Made by a program: the position numbers and the translations under genes. From the NCBI GenBank assembly GCA_041621405.1, contig JBFKAV010000006.1:1-53442 (forward strand): DNA of 53,442 nt. Reading direction: 5' to 3'. The notes beneath the pieces were generated by a model. That model worked only from the letters and a program-made list of their open reading frames with translations. It was not told the DNA's origin and made no database searches. This stretch comes from JBFKAV01 sp041621405 (GTDB lineage: Bacteria; Pseudomonadota; Alphaproteobacteria; Rhodobacterales; Rhodobacteraceae). Numbering within the stretch: the stretch's first letter is position 1; every line of letters begins with the position of its first letter. Below are positions 7,853 to 15,305 of this stretch, piece by piece.

Positions 7853-8677
7853 TCAGCTCAGCCACCGCTTGCGGCGGCGGTAGCTGCGCACGTCGCGGAA
7901 CGACTTGCGGCCCTCCTCGGAGACGCCGAGGTAGAATTCCTTCACGTCGGGGTTCTCGCGCAGCTCGGCGGCCGATCCCTCCATCACCACCCGCCCGCTT
8001 TCGAGGATGTAGCCCATATCGGCGAAGCGGAGCGCCACGTTGGTGTTCTGCTCGGCCAGGAGGAACGTCACTTCCTGCTCCTCGTTCAGCCGCTTCACGA
8101 TCTCGAAGATCTGCTCCACGAGCTGCGGCGCCAGCCCCATCGAGGGCTCGTCGAGGAGGATCGTCTCGGGGCGCGACATCAGCGCCCGGCCGATCGCGGT
8201 CATCTGCTGCTCGCCGCCCGACGTGTATCCCGCCTGGCTGCGCCGCCGTTCCTTGAGCCGCGGGAAATATTCGTAGACCATGTCCAGGTCGGCCTGGATC
8301 GCGCCGCGCCCGTCGCCGCGGGTATAGGCGCCGGTCAGGAGGTTCTCCTCCACCGTCAGGTGCTCGAAGCAGTGCCGGCCCTCCATCACCTGGATCACGC
8401 CGAGCTTGACGAGCTCGGACGGCGAGAGGTCCTGAACCCGTTGCCCGCGATAGGTGATCGAGCCCTTGGTGACCTCGCCGCGTTCGGAGTGGAGCAGGTT
8501 CGAGATCGCCTTCAGCGTGGTGGTCTTGCCCGCGCCGTTGCCGCCCAGCAGCGCGGTAATCCCGCCCTTCGGCACGGTGAGCGACACCCCCTTCAGCACG
8601 AGGATCACGTGGTTGTAGATCACCTCGATGTTGTTCACCTCGAGCAACGTCTCGCGTGTCTCACCAGCGTCCAGCAT
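7853..8677 (-). CDS. LivF-type ABC transporter ATP-binding protein
   Basis: A 274-residue ATPase of the branched-chain amino acid (HAAT) importer family. Walker A is GGNGAGKTT (45-53), the signature is TSGGE (152-156) and Walker B ILLDEP (173-178), followed by the usual switch region. It is longer than most LivF proteins because of a basic tail (YRRRKRW). It should pair with the LivG-type ATPase encoded upstream. The call LivF rather than LivG rests on the GVIQVMEGRHCFEHLTVEENL segment. Confidence 0.92.
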   Translation of the reverse strand: MLDAGETRETLLEVNNIEVIYNHVILVLKGVSLTVPKGGITALLGGNGAGKTTTLKAISNLLHSERGEVTKGSITYRGQRVQDLSPSELVKLGVIQVMEGRHCFEHLTVEENLLTGAYTRGDGRGAIQADLDMVYEYFPRLKERRRSQAGYTSGGEQQMTAIGRALMSRPETILLDEPSMGLAPQLVEQIFEIVKRLNEEQEVTFLLAEQNTNVALRFADMGYILESGRVVMEGSAAELRENPDVKEFYLGVSEEGRKSFRDVRSYRRRKRWLS

Positions 8678-8748
8678 GGGTCCGTCCTCGCGGCGAAATC
8701 GAGTGGATGCGCCGGCCGGGGCGCAGGTCCCCGGCCGGCAGAGTCAGC

Positions 8749-10032
8749 TCAGTTGCAGCGTTCCGTCACGCCGGCCTCGGCGGCGAAGGCGGCCGAATCC
8801 TCGGCGATCAGCGGGTCGATCACCGAGCGGTCGCTTTCGATCCAGTCGGTCAGGATCGTCCAGGTCTGGGTGTCGGCATCCCACTGCTGGACCTTTCCCC
8901 GGCCCGAGCCGCCGTGATTGGCGCAGCTCACCGAGAAGGCCGGGCCGAAGTCGGGCATCCCGAGCGCGGCCATCGTCTCCTCGGTGATCTTCAGGGCCTC
9001 CATCCCGTCGCGCATCTGCAGGGCGTTGATGTCGGCCGTCCCGGCCAGCTCCTGCGCCTTCTTGGCGGCCTCGGCCGCCAGCATCGCGGCGTAGAGCCCC
9101 CGGTTGTAGAGCACCGTGCCGTGCTGGTCGCCCGCCCCGGCGGCCTTCCCGGCATCGAAGACGTATTGCTTGAGGTCGGCGTAGAGCGGGTAGTCGGTGC
9201 CGATGTTGTGCATGTTGAGCGACTTGTAGCCATCAGCCCCCGCACCCGCCGGGATCACGTCGTTCTCAGAGCCCGACCACCAGATGCCGATGAAGTTCTC
9301 CATCGGGAAGCGGATGTTGGCGGCCTCCTGCACGGCCACCTGGTTCATCACCCCCCAGCCCCACATCAGCACGTAATCGGGGCGCTGCTGGCGGATCTGC
9401 AGCCATTGGCTCTTCTGCTCCTGGCCGGGGTGGTCGACCGGGATCTCGACGAACTCGTAGCCGTGCTTGGCCGAAAGCTCCTGCAGGGTCCGGATCGGCT
9501 CCTTGCCGTAGGCCGAGTTGTGGTAGAGCAGCACGACCTTCTTGCCCTCGAGGCTGCCGCCGTTCTCGCTGAGCAGGTAATTGATCGCGATCGAGGCGCC
9601 GTCCCAGTAGTTCGCCGGGTAGTTGAACACCCACTCGAAGACCTTGCCGTTCGCCACCGAGGTGCGGCCGTACCCCATCGTGTGGAGCGGGATCTGGTCG
9701 ACGCCGACCTTGGGGATCAGCTGGTAGGTGATGCCGGTCGAGAGCGGCTGGTAGATCAGCGGGCTGTCACCCTTGGTCGCCTCGTAGCACTCGACGCCCT
9801 TCTCGGTGTTGTAGGCGGTCTCGCACTCGGGCACCCGCGTCATCACCCCGCCGATGCCGCCGTCGCGCTCGTTCAGGAGCGTGAAGTAGTCGGCGTAGCC
9901 GTCCGCGAACGGGATGCCGCCCGCGGCGTAGGGTCCGGTGCGGTAGCTGAGCGAGGGGAACACCAGTTCCGCCATCGCCGGACCCGCCGCGATTGCCGCC
10001 GCGAGGGCCAGGGCCGTTGCCTTCAGTCTCAT
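8749..10032 (-). CDS. LivK-type periplasmic substrate-binding protein
   Basis: A 427-residue secreted binding protein of the Peripla_BP_6 family. The signal peptide ends at AGPAMA (residues 16-21). The mature protein opens with LVFPSLSYRTGPYA and shows the two-lobe pattern with a hinge near KVVLLYHNSAYGKEP. It is longer than leucine-binding LivJ/LivK, and this length class is common beside acyl-CoA synthetase genes. The start at 10032 is chosen over an in-frame ATG eight codons upstream because GGGAGG stands before it and the signal peptide begins there. It should set the importer's specificity, which is unknown. Confidence 0.9.
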   Translation of the reverse strand: MRLKATALALAAAIAAGPAMAELVFPSLSYRTGPYAAGGIPFADGYADYFTLLNERDGGIGGVMTRVPECETAYNTEKGVECYEATKGDSPLIYQPLSTGITYQLIPKVGVDQIPLHTMGYGRTSVANGKVFEWVFNYPANYWDGASIAINYLLSENGGSLEGKKVVLLYHNSAYGKEPIRTLQELSAKHGYEFVEIPVDHPGQEQKSQWLQIRQQRPDYVLMWGWGVMNQVAVQEAANIRFPMENFIGIWWSGSENDVIPAGAGADGYKSLNMHNIGTDYPLYADLKQYVFDAGKAAGAGDQHGTVLYNRGLYAAMLAAEAAKKAQELAGTADINALQMRDGMEALKITEETMAALGMPDFGPAFSVSCANHGGSGRGKVQQWDADTQTWTILTDWIESDRSVIDPLIAEDSAAFAAEAGVTERCN

Positions 10033-10078
10033 CGGTTTCTTCCTCCCTTGGTTCATCCGATCTATTTCCCGGCCCCCC

Positions 10079-11155
10079 CTAGTGCGGGAAAGGCCAGAGC
10101 CTCAGTTTCTCCTTCGCCACCCGCCAGAGCTGCGCGATCCCGTGCGGCTCGGCGATCAGGAACGCCACGATCAGCCCGCCGACGATCATCAGCTCGATAT
10201 GAGCGGCAAGGTCGGTGGGCCAGCCGAGGCCGCCGACCAGCACGTTCTTCAGGAACACCGGCAGCAGCACCAGGAAGGCCGCCCCGGCGAAGCTGCCGAA
10301 AATCGACCCGAGCCCGCCGATGATGATCATGAAGAGCACGAGGAACGATTTCTGGATGCCGAAGGCCTCGCCCACCTCGACCGCGCCGAGGTAGACGGCG
10401 AAGAACAGCGCCCCCGCGACACCCACGAAGAACGACGAGATCGCGAAGGCGGTCAGCTTGGCCATCAGCGGGTTCACCCCGATGATCTCGGCGGCGATGT
10501 CCATGTCCCGGATCGCCATCCACTGCCGCCCGAGGTTGCCGCGGGTGAGGTTCCGCGCCACCCAGGCCAGCACCGCCACGAAGACGAGGCAGATCATGTA
10601 GGAGGCCCAGGCCGGCGCGGCCGGGCCGGTGACGGCGACGCCGAGGACGGTGCGCTCGGGCGACGAGATCTGGCCCGAGGCGGAGTAGTTGTAGAACCAC
10701 GGCACCCGGTTGAAGAGCCAGACCAGGAAGAACTGCGCGGCAAGCGTGGCGACCGCGAGGTAGAAGCCCTTGATGCGGAGCGACGGCAGCCCGAAGAGCA
10801 CGCCCACCGCCGCGGTGATGCCGCCGGCGAGCAGGATGTGGATGACGATCGAGATGTCGGGGAAGGCCGTCATCAGCTTGTAGACGGCATAGGCGCCGAC
10901 CGCCATGAACCCGCCGGTGCCGAGCGAGACCTGCCCGCAATAGCCGGTCAGGATGTTCAGCCCGATCGCGGCGATGGCGTAGATCAGGAACGGGATCAGG
11001 ACGGCGTTCGCCCAGTAGTCGTTGATGAAGAAGGGGATCACCCCGAAGGCCACCGCCAGCACGGCGTAGTAGCGCCAGCGGTCGAAGGCGATTGGGAAGG
11101 TCTGGCTGTCGGCGACGTAGCTCGTCTTGAAGTCGCCGGCCTCGCGGTAGAACAT
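10079..11155 (-). CDS. LivM-type ABC transporter permease
   Basis: A 358-residue integral inner-membrane protein with 8 to 10 hydrophobic segments. LivM hallmarks are IGLNILTGYCGQVSLGTGGF in the N-terminal half and the EAA-like coupling region with MIIIGGLGSIFGSFAGAAF in the C-terminal half. It forms the heterodimeric pore with the LivH-type protein. It is separated from that gene by 98 bases that contain a copy of an intergenic repeat, so transcript stability or read-through may change here. Confidence 0.93.
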   Translation of the reverse strand: MFYREAGDFKTSYVADSQTFPIAFDRWRYYAVLAVAFGVIPFFINDYWANAVLIPFLIYAIAAIGLNILTGYCGQVSLGTGGFMAVGAYAVYKLMTAFPDISIVIHILLAGGITAAVGVLFGLPSLRIKGFYLAVATLAAQFFLVWLFNRVPWFYNYSASGQISSPERTVLGVAVTGPAAPAWASYMICLVFVAVLAWVARNLTRGNLGRQWMAIRDMDIAAEIIGVNPLMAKLTAFAISSFFVGVAGALFFAVYLGAVEVGEAFGIQKSFLVLFMIIIGGLGSIFGSFAGAAFLVLLPVFLKNVLVGGLGWPTDLAAHIELMIVGGLIVAFLIAEPHGIAQLWRVAKEKLRLWPFPH

Positions 11156-11179
11156 TGCTCAGATCCCCGTTCCGACGGA

Positions 11180-11233
11180 AGGCCGGGGGGCGCTGCCCCC
11201 CGGACCCCCCGCGGTATTTCGAACAAGAGGAAG
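11180..11233 (+). repeat. 54-base intergenic repeat, copy A
   Basis: The element opens with a hairpin (CCGGGGGGC, loop GCT, GCCCCCCGG), continues with a second C-run and GCGGTATTTCGAAC, and ends AAGAGGAAG. A second copy lies at 17244-17297 in the same orientation, with about 48 of 54 positions matching. Here it sits between two minus-strand permease genes and so runs antisense to the transcript. The class resembles the GGGGGC-hairpin plus TATTT-AACAAGA repeats that recur in Rhodobacterales genomes (recollection, not searched). Confidence 0.85.
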
Positions 11234-11253
11234 AAGCGGACCGCGGTTCATCC

Positions 11254-12240
11254 TCACACCCTCTCGATGATCTTCTCGCCGAACAGGCCCTGCGGCCGGA
11301 ACACGAGGAAGAGAAGCGCCAGGACGTAGGCGAACCAGTTCTCGGTGGCGCCGCCGATCAGCGGGCCGACGAAGAATTCGAAGAGCTTCTCGCCCATGCC
11401 GATGATGAGGCCGCCGACGATGGCGCCGGGGATCGAGGTGAAGCCGCCGAGCATCAAGACCGGCAGCGCCTTGAGCGCGATCAGCGAGAGCGAGAACTGC
11501 ACCCCGAGCTTGGTGCCCCACATGATGCCGGCGACCAGCGCGACGAAGCCCGCGATGGCCCAGACCAGCACCCAGATGTAGCGCAGGCTGATGCCGACCG
11601 AGAGCGCCGCCTGGTGGTCGTCGGCCACCGCGCGGAGCGCGCGCCCGTCGCGCGAAAACTGCGAGTAGACGGTGAGCGAGAGCACCAGCGCCGCGGCGAT
11701 CACGGTCGCCACGATGTCGAGGTTGTCGATGAAGAAGCCGTAGCCGAATATGTTGAAGGTGGTCTCGTCGATCACAGAGTTCAGTCCCTGCGGCAGGCCG
11801 ACGTCGAGGCGCTTGATGTCGGCCCCCCACATCACGTCGCCGAAGCCCTCGAGGAAGTAGGCGAGCCCGATCGTCGCCATGAAGAGGATGATCGGCTCCT
11901 GGTTCACCAGGTACTTCAGCACCAGCCGCTCGACCGCGATGGCGAGCGCGATCATCACCACGACCGTCAGCGCGATGGCCAAAAGCGAGGGCACCGTCCA
12001 GCCGAAATGGTGCACCGAGGTGCCGAAGACCGCGTTGATGAGATGCGCGAAGGGCACCTGGCCCTGCTGGATGCCGACAAGCGTCAGCGCGGCGAAGAGC
12101 GCCATCACGCCTTGCGCGTAGTTGAAGATGCCCGAGGCCTTGAAGATCAGCACGAAGCCGAGCGCGACGAGCGCGTACATGACCCCCGCCATCAGCCCGT
12201 TCAGCGTCACCTCGGCGGCGAAGAGAAGCGTGTCGGGCAT
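11254..12240 (-). CDS. LivH-type ABC transporter permease
   Basis: A 328-residue membrane protein. It begins with the LivH pattern LNGLMAGVMYALVALGFVLI, followed by GIFNYAQGVMALFAA, and has the coupling region SRDGRALRAVADDHQAA. The C-terminus FRPQGLFGEK is diagnostic for the family. It pairs with the LivM-type permease. The gene follows the LivG-type ATPase gene after 12 bases, so the two are surely co-transcribed. Confidence 0.93.
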   Translation of the reverse strand: MPDTLLFAAEVTLNGLMAGVMYALVALGFVLIFKASGIFNYAQGVMALFAALTLVGIQQGQVPFAHLINAVFGTSVHHFGWTVPSLLAIALTVVVMIALAIAVERLVLKYLVNQEPIILFMATIGLAYFLEGFGDVMWGADIKRLDVGLPQGLNSVIDETTFNIFGYGFFIDNLDIVATVIAAALVLSLTVYSQFSRDGRALRAVADDHQAALSVGISLRYIWVLVWAIAGFVALVAGIMWGTKLGVQFSLSLIALKALPVLMLGGFTSIPGAIVGGLIIGMGEKLFEFFVGPLIGGATENWFAYVLALLFLVFRPQGLFGEKIIERV

Positions 12241-12252
12241 TAGTCCCTTCCC

Positions 12253-13071
12253 TCAGTCATGGGCCACCCCAAGGTAGGCGTCGATCACCGCCGGATTGGC
12301 GCGCACTTCCGCCGGCGTGCCGTCGCCGATCTTCTTGCCGTAATCCATCACGACGACCCGGTCGGAGAGGTCCATCACCACCCCCATGTCGTGCTCGATC
12401 AGCGCGATGGTGGTGCCGAATTCGTCGTTCACGTCGAGGATGAAGCGGCTCATGTCCTCCTTCTCCTCGACGTTCATCCCCGCCATCGGCTCGTCGAGCA
12501 GCAATAGCATCGGCTCGGCGGCGAGCGCCCGGGCGAGCTCGACCCGCTTCTTCAACCCGTAGGGCAGGCGGCCGACGGGCGTCTTGCGGATGTGCTGGAT
12601 CTCGAGGAAGTCGATGATCCGCTCCACCTTCTCGCGGTTCGCGACCTCCTCCTTCTGCGCGCGGCCCCACCAGAGCGCCTGCGCGAAGAGGCCGGCGTGC
12701 ATGTGGGTGAGCCGGCCGGTCATGATGTTGTCGAGGACGCTCATCCCGTCGAAGAGCGCGATGTTCTGGAAGGTGCGGGCGATGCCCTGGCGGGCGACCT
12801 GGTAGGGCTTCATCGAGGGGCGGCGCTGGCCCCGGAACCAGACCTCGCCCTCCTGGGGATGGTAGAAGCCCGAGATCACGTTCAGCATCGAGGACTTGCC
12901 GGCCCCGTTCGGCCCGATGATCGCGCGGACCTCGCCCGCGCGGATGTCGAACGAGATGTCGCGGAGCGCCTCGACCCCGCCGAAGCGCAGCGTGATGTTC
13001 CGCATCTCCATCAGGACGCCGCCGATCTTGCGGCCGTCGGCGGTGGTGTGGGGTTCTGTGGTGTCCTTCAC
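12253..13071 (-). CDS. LivG-type ABC transporter ATP-binding protein (GTG start)
   Basis: A 272-residue ATPase. Walker A GPNGAGKS is at residues 53-60, the Q-loop is in QGIARTFQNIALF, the signature region reads LPYGLKKRVELARAL (PYGLKKR in place of LSGGQ-R, as in many LivG proteins), and Walker B is LLLLDEPMAGM. The LivG mark is the long loop with LTHMHAGLFAQALWWGRA between Q-loop and signature. The frame is open well upstream, but GTG at 13071 has GGAGG seven bases before it. A 20-residue N-terminal extension precedes the usual core. Confidence 0.9.
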   Translation of the reverse strand: MKDTTEPHTTADGRKIGGVLMEMRNITLRFGGVEALRDISFDIRAGEVRAIIGPNGAGKSSMLNVISGFYHPQEGEVWFRGQRRPSMKPYQVARQGIARTFQNIALFDGMSVLDNIMTGRLTHMHAGLFAQALWWGRAQKEEVANREKVERIIDFLEIQHIRKTPVGRLPYGLKKRVELARALAAEPMLLLLDEPMAGMNVEEKEDMSRFILDVNDEFGTTIALIEHDMGVVMDLSDRVVVMDYGKKIGDGTPAEVRANPAVIDAYLGVAHD

Positions 13072-13150
13072 GTCCTTGCCTCCGGCTTGGGGTGGCGCGC
13101 CCCGCGGTCCACGGTCCTGCACGGAGAGGAAGAAGTTCTCGCCGAGCCGC

Positions 13151-15121
13151 TCATTCCGCCGCCATCCTTGCCTGGGTCTCCACCACCGCCGCATCGCGGA
13201 TCTTCAGAGTCGCCTTGATCTTGCCCTTGCGGCCGTCCTCGTAGGTCACCTCGGTCTCGGTGTAGACCTCGTCCTTGCCGCCGTAGAGCGCCTCGATCAG
13301 GTCGCGGTACTTCTCCTCGATGATCCGGCGGCGCACCTTGCGGGTGCGGGTCAGCTCGCCGTCGTCGGCGTCGAGCTCCTTGTGCAGGATCAGGAAGCGG
13401 TGGATCTGGCAGCCCGAGAGCATCTCGTCGCCGGCCACCGAGCGGTTCACCTCCTCGACGTGCGACTGGATCATGTCGAGCACTTGTCCGTGCCCGGCGA
13501 GCTCCTGGTAGGAGGAGTAGGCCAGGTTGTTGCGCTCCGCCCAGTTGCCCACGGCGGTGAGGTCGATGTTGATGAAGGCGCAGCACATCTCGCGGCCCGA
13601 GCCGAACACCACCGCCTCAAGGATCGAGGGGTAGAACTTCAGCTTGTTCTCCACGTATTTCGGCGCGAAGAGCGAACCGTCGGCCATCTTGCCCACGTCC
13701 TTCGCCCGGTCGATGATCCTCAGGTGCCCGGTCTCGGGCTCGATGAAGCCGGCATCCCCGGTCGCGACCCAGCCCTCGGGGTCCTTGGTCGAGGCGGTGG
13801 AGTCGGGGTTCTTGTAGTATTCCACGAACACGCCGGGCGAGCGGTAGTAGACCTCGCCCGAATCCGCGATCCTGATCTCCACCCCCGGAGAAGGAACGCC
13901 CACGGTGTCGGGCCGGACCTCATGATCGGGCTGCTGGGTGATGAAGACCGAGGCCTCGGTCTGGCCGTAGAGCTGCTTGAGGTTGATCCCGAGCGAACGG
14001 TAGAAGTCGAAGATCTCCGGCCCGATCGCCTCGCCAGCCGTGTAGGCGACGCGGATCCGCGACAGCCCCAGGGTGTTCTTCAGCGGCCCGTAGACGAAGA
14101 GGTTGCCGAGCAAGTACTTGACGCGATCCCGGGCGCCCACCGGCTTGTCGTCGAGGATCTTGGGGCCGACCTTCCTGGCGTGTTCCATGAACCGGGCGAA
14201 GAGCCAGCGCTTGAAGCGCCCGGCATCCTCCATTCGTATCATCACGTTGGTCAGGAGCGTCTCGAAGATCCGCGGCGGGGCGAAGAAGTAGCTTGGCCCG
14301 ATCTCGCGCAGGTCGGTCATCATCGTGTCGGCCGATTCCGGGCAGTTGGTGCAGAACCCGGTCCAGTAGGCCTGGCCGATCGAGAAGATGAAGTCCCCCA
14401 CCCAGGCCATCGGCAGGTAGGCCAGAACCTCGTCGGACTGGCGCAAGTGGTCGAACTCGGCGGAGTTCTTCGAGGTCTCGATGATGTTTCGGTTCGACAG
14501 CACCACGCCCTTGGGCTTTCCGGTGGTTCCCGAAGTGTAGAGCATCACGCAGGTGTCGTCGTAGCCGAGTTCGGCCTTCCGCACCTCGAGCTCGCGCTCG
14601 AAGCGCTCGTGCGCCGCGCGGCCCTCGGCCTCGATGTCCTTCAGCGCATGGAGCCGCGAGTGGTCGTACTTCCGCATGCCGCGCGGGTCGAGGTAGATCA
14701 CGTGTTCGATCGCCGGGACGCTCTCCTGCACCTCGAGCACCTTGTCCACCTGCTCCTGGTTCTCGGCCACTACGAAGCGGGCCGAGCAGTGGTCGAGCAC
14801 ATAGGTCATCTCCTCGGCCACCGCGTCCTGGTAGAGCGGCACCGGCATCGCGCCCACGGACTGCGCCGCGACCATCGACCAGTAGAGCGCCGGGCGGTTG
14901 CGCCCGATGATCGCCACGTGGTCGCCCCGCTCCATGCCCAAGGCCAGGAAGCCGAGCGCTAACCCCCGGATCTCCTCGGCCACCTCGAGCCAGGTCCAGC
15001 TTTGCCAGATGCCGTATTCCTTCTCGCGGTAGGCCGGCTCGGCGCCCCACCTCCGCGCGTTCCGCGCCAGCAACGCGGGAATGGACTGAAGCGCGCCGTC
15101 CGGCGCGGTCTCCGTGGCCAA
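13151..15121 (-). CDS. Long-chain-type acyl-CoA synthetase, AMP-forming (TTG start)
   Basis: A 656-residue ANL-superfamily enzyme. Motifs are the P-loop YTSGTTGKPKG (about 195-205), a YGQTEAS core, a TGDAGF segment and an RAKDVGK hinge, in the order of long-chain fatty acyl-CoA synthetases. The open frame extends to 15214, but the TTG at 15121 follows GGGGAGGA at seven bases and gives the usual family length. It is probably the first gene of the importer operon and activates a carboxylic acid by an acyl-AMP intermediate. Two ligases in one operon (this and the PaaK-like one) suggest either two substrates or two steps. It is divergent from the sensor kinase. Confidence 0.88.
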   Translation of the reverse strand: MATETAPDGALQSIPALLARNARRWGAEPAYREKEYGIWQSWTWLEVAEEIRGLALGFLALGMERGDHVAIIGRNRPALYWSMVAAQSVGAMPVPLYQDAVAEEMTYVLDHCSARFVVAENQEQVDKVLEVQESVPAIEHVIYLDPRGMRKYDHSRLHALKDIEAEGRAAHERFERELEVRKAELGYDDTCVMLYTSGTTGKPKGVVLSNRNIIETSKNSAEFDHLRQSDEVLAYLPMAWVGDFIFSIGQAYWTGFCTNCPESADTMMTDLREIGPSYFFAPPRIFETLLTNVMIRMEDAGRFKRWLFARFMEHARKVGPKILDDKPVGARDRVKYLLGNLFVYGPLKNTLGLSRIRVAYTAGEAIGPEIFDFYRSLGINLKQLYGQTEASVFITQQPDHEVRPDTVGVPSPGVEIRIADSGEVYYRSPGVFVEYYKNPDSTASTKDPEGWVATGDAGFIEPETGHLRIIDRAKDVGKMADGSLFAPKYVENKLKFYPSILEAVVFGSGREMCCAFINIDLTAVGNWAERNNLAYSSYQELAGHGQVLDMIQSHVEEVNRSVAGDEMLSGCQIHRFLILHKELDADDGELTRTRKVRRRIIEEKYRDLIEALYGGKDEVYTETEVTYEDGRKGKIKATLKIRDAAVVETQARMAAE

Positions 15122-15209
15122 GAGCGATCCTCCCCTGCCGGCTGCCGCCGCCGGGATCTCTGCCCCGGGGTCGGCGCCCGACGCCAGCCTGACGCGGGCC
15201 ACGTTTCTC

Positions 15210-15249
15210 CGCAACCGTTTCCCGAGTGTGTCGCAATTCCTGCGAATTG
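15210..15249. promoter_or_regulatory. Dyad and spaced repeat between acyl-CoA synthetase and sensor kinase genes
   Basis: A perfect 6-bp-arm dyad, CAATTC-CTGC-GAATTG, covers 15234-15249. CGCAA occurs at 15210-15214 and again at 15232-15236, 22 bases apart, a multiple of the 11-bp phasing used by OmpR-type regulators. The site lies in the 184-base divergent gap, just where a response regulator would act on both units. Binding is inferred. Confidence 0.4.
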
Positions 15250-15305
15250 TAACAGGCCTTTCCGAGCCCCCATGTGCAGGCTACCGATAGGGCGGGAGGA
15301 GACCG

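Noticed and set aside
7823..7853. Start of the PaaK-like ligase at the ATG overlapping the ABC ATPase stop
   Set aside because: The overlap is attractive, but ATG 7823 has GGAGG at correct spacing and gives the family-typical N-terminus.
8656..10323. Long plus-strand frame opposite the substrate-binding protein gene
   Set aside because: Antisense to a clear LivK-type gene with signal peptide; no motif and no ribosome site.
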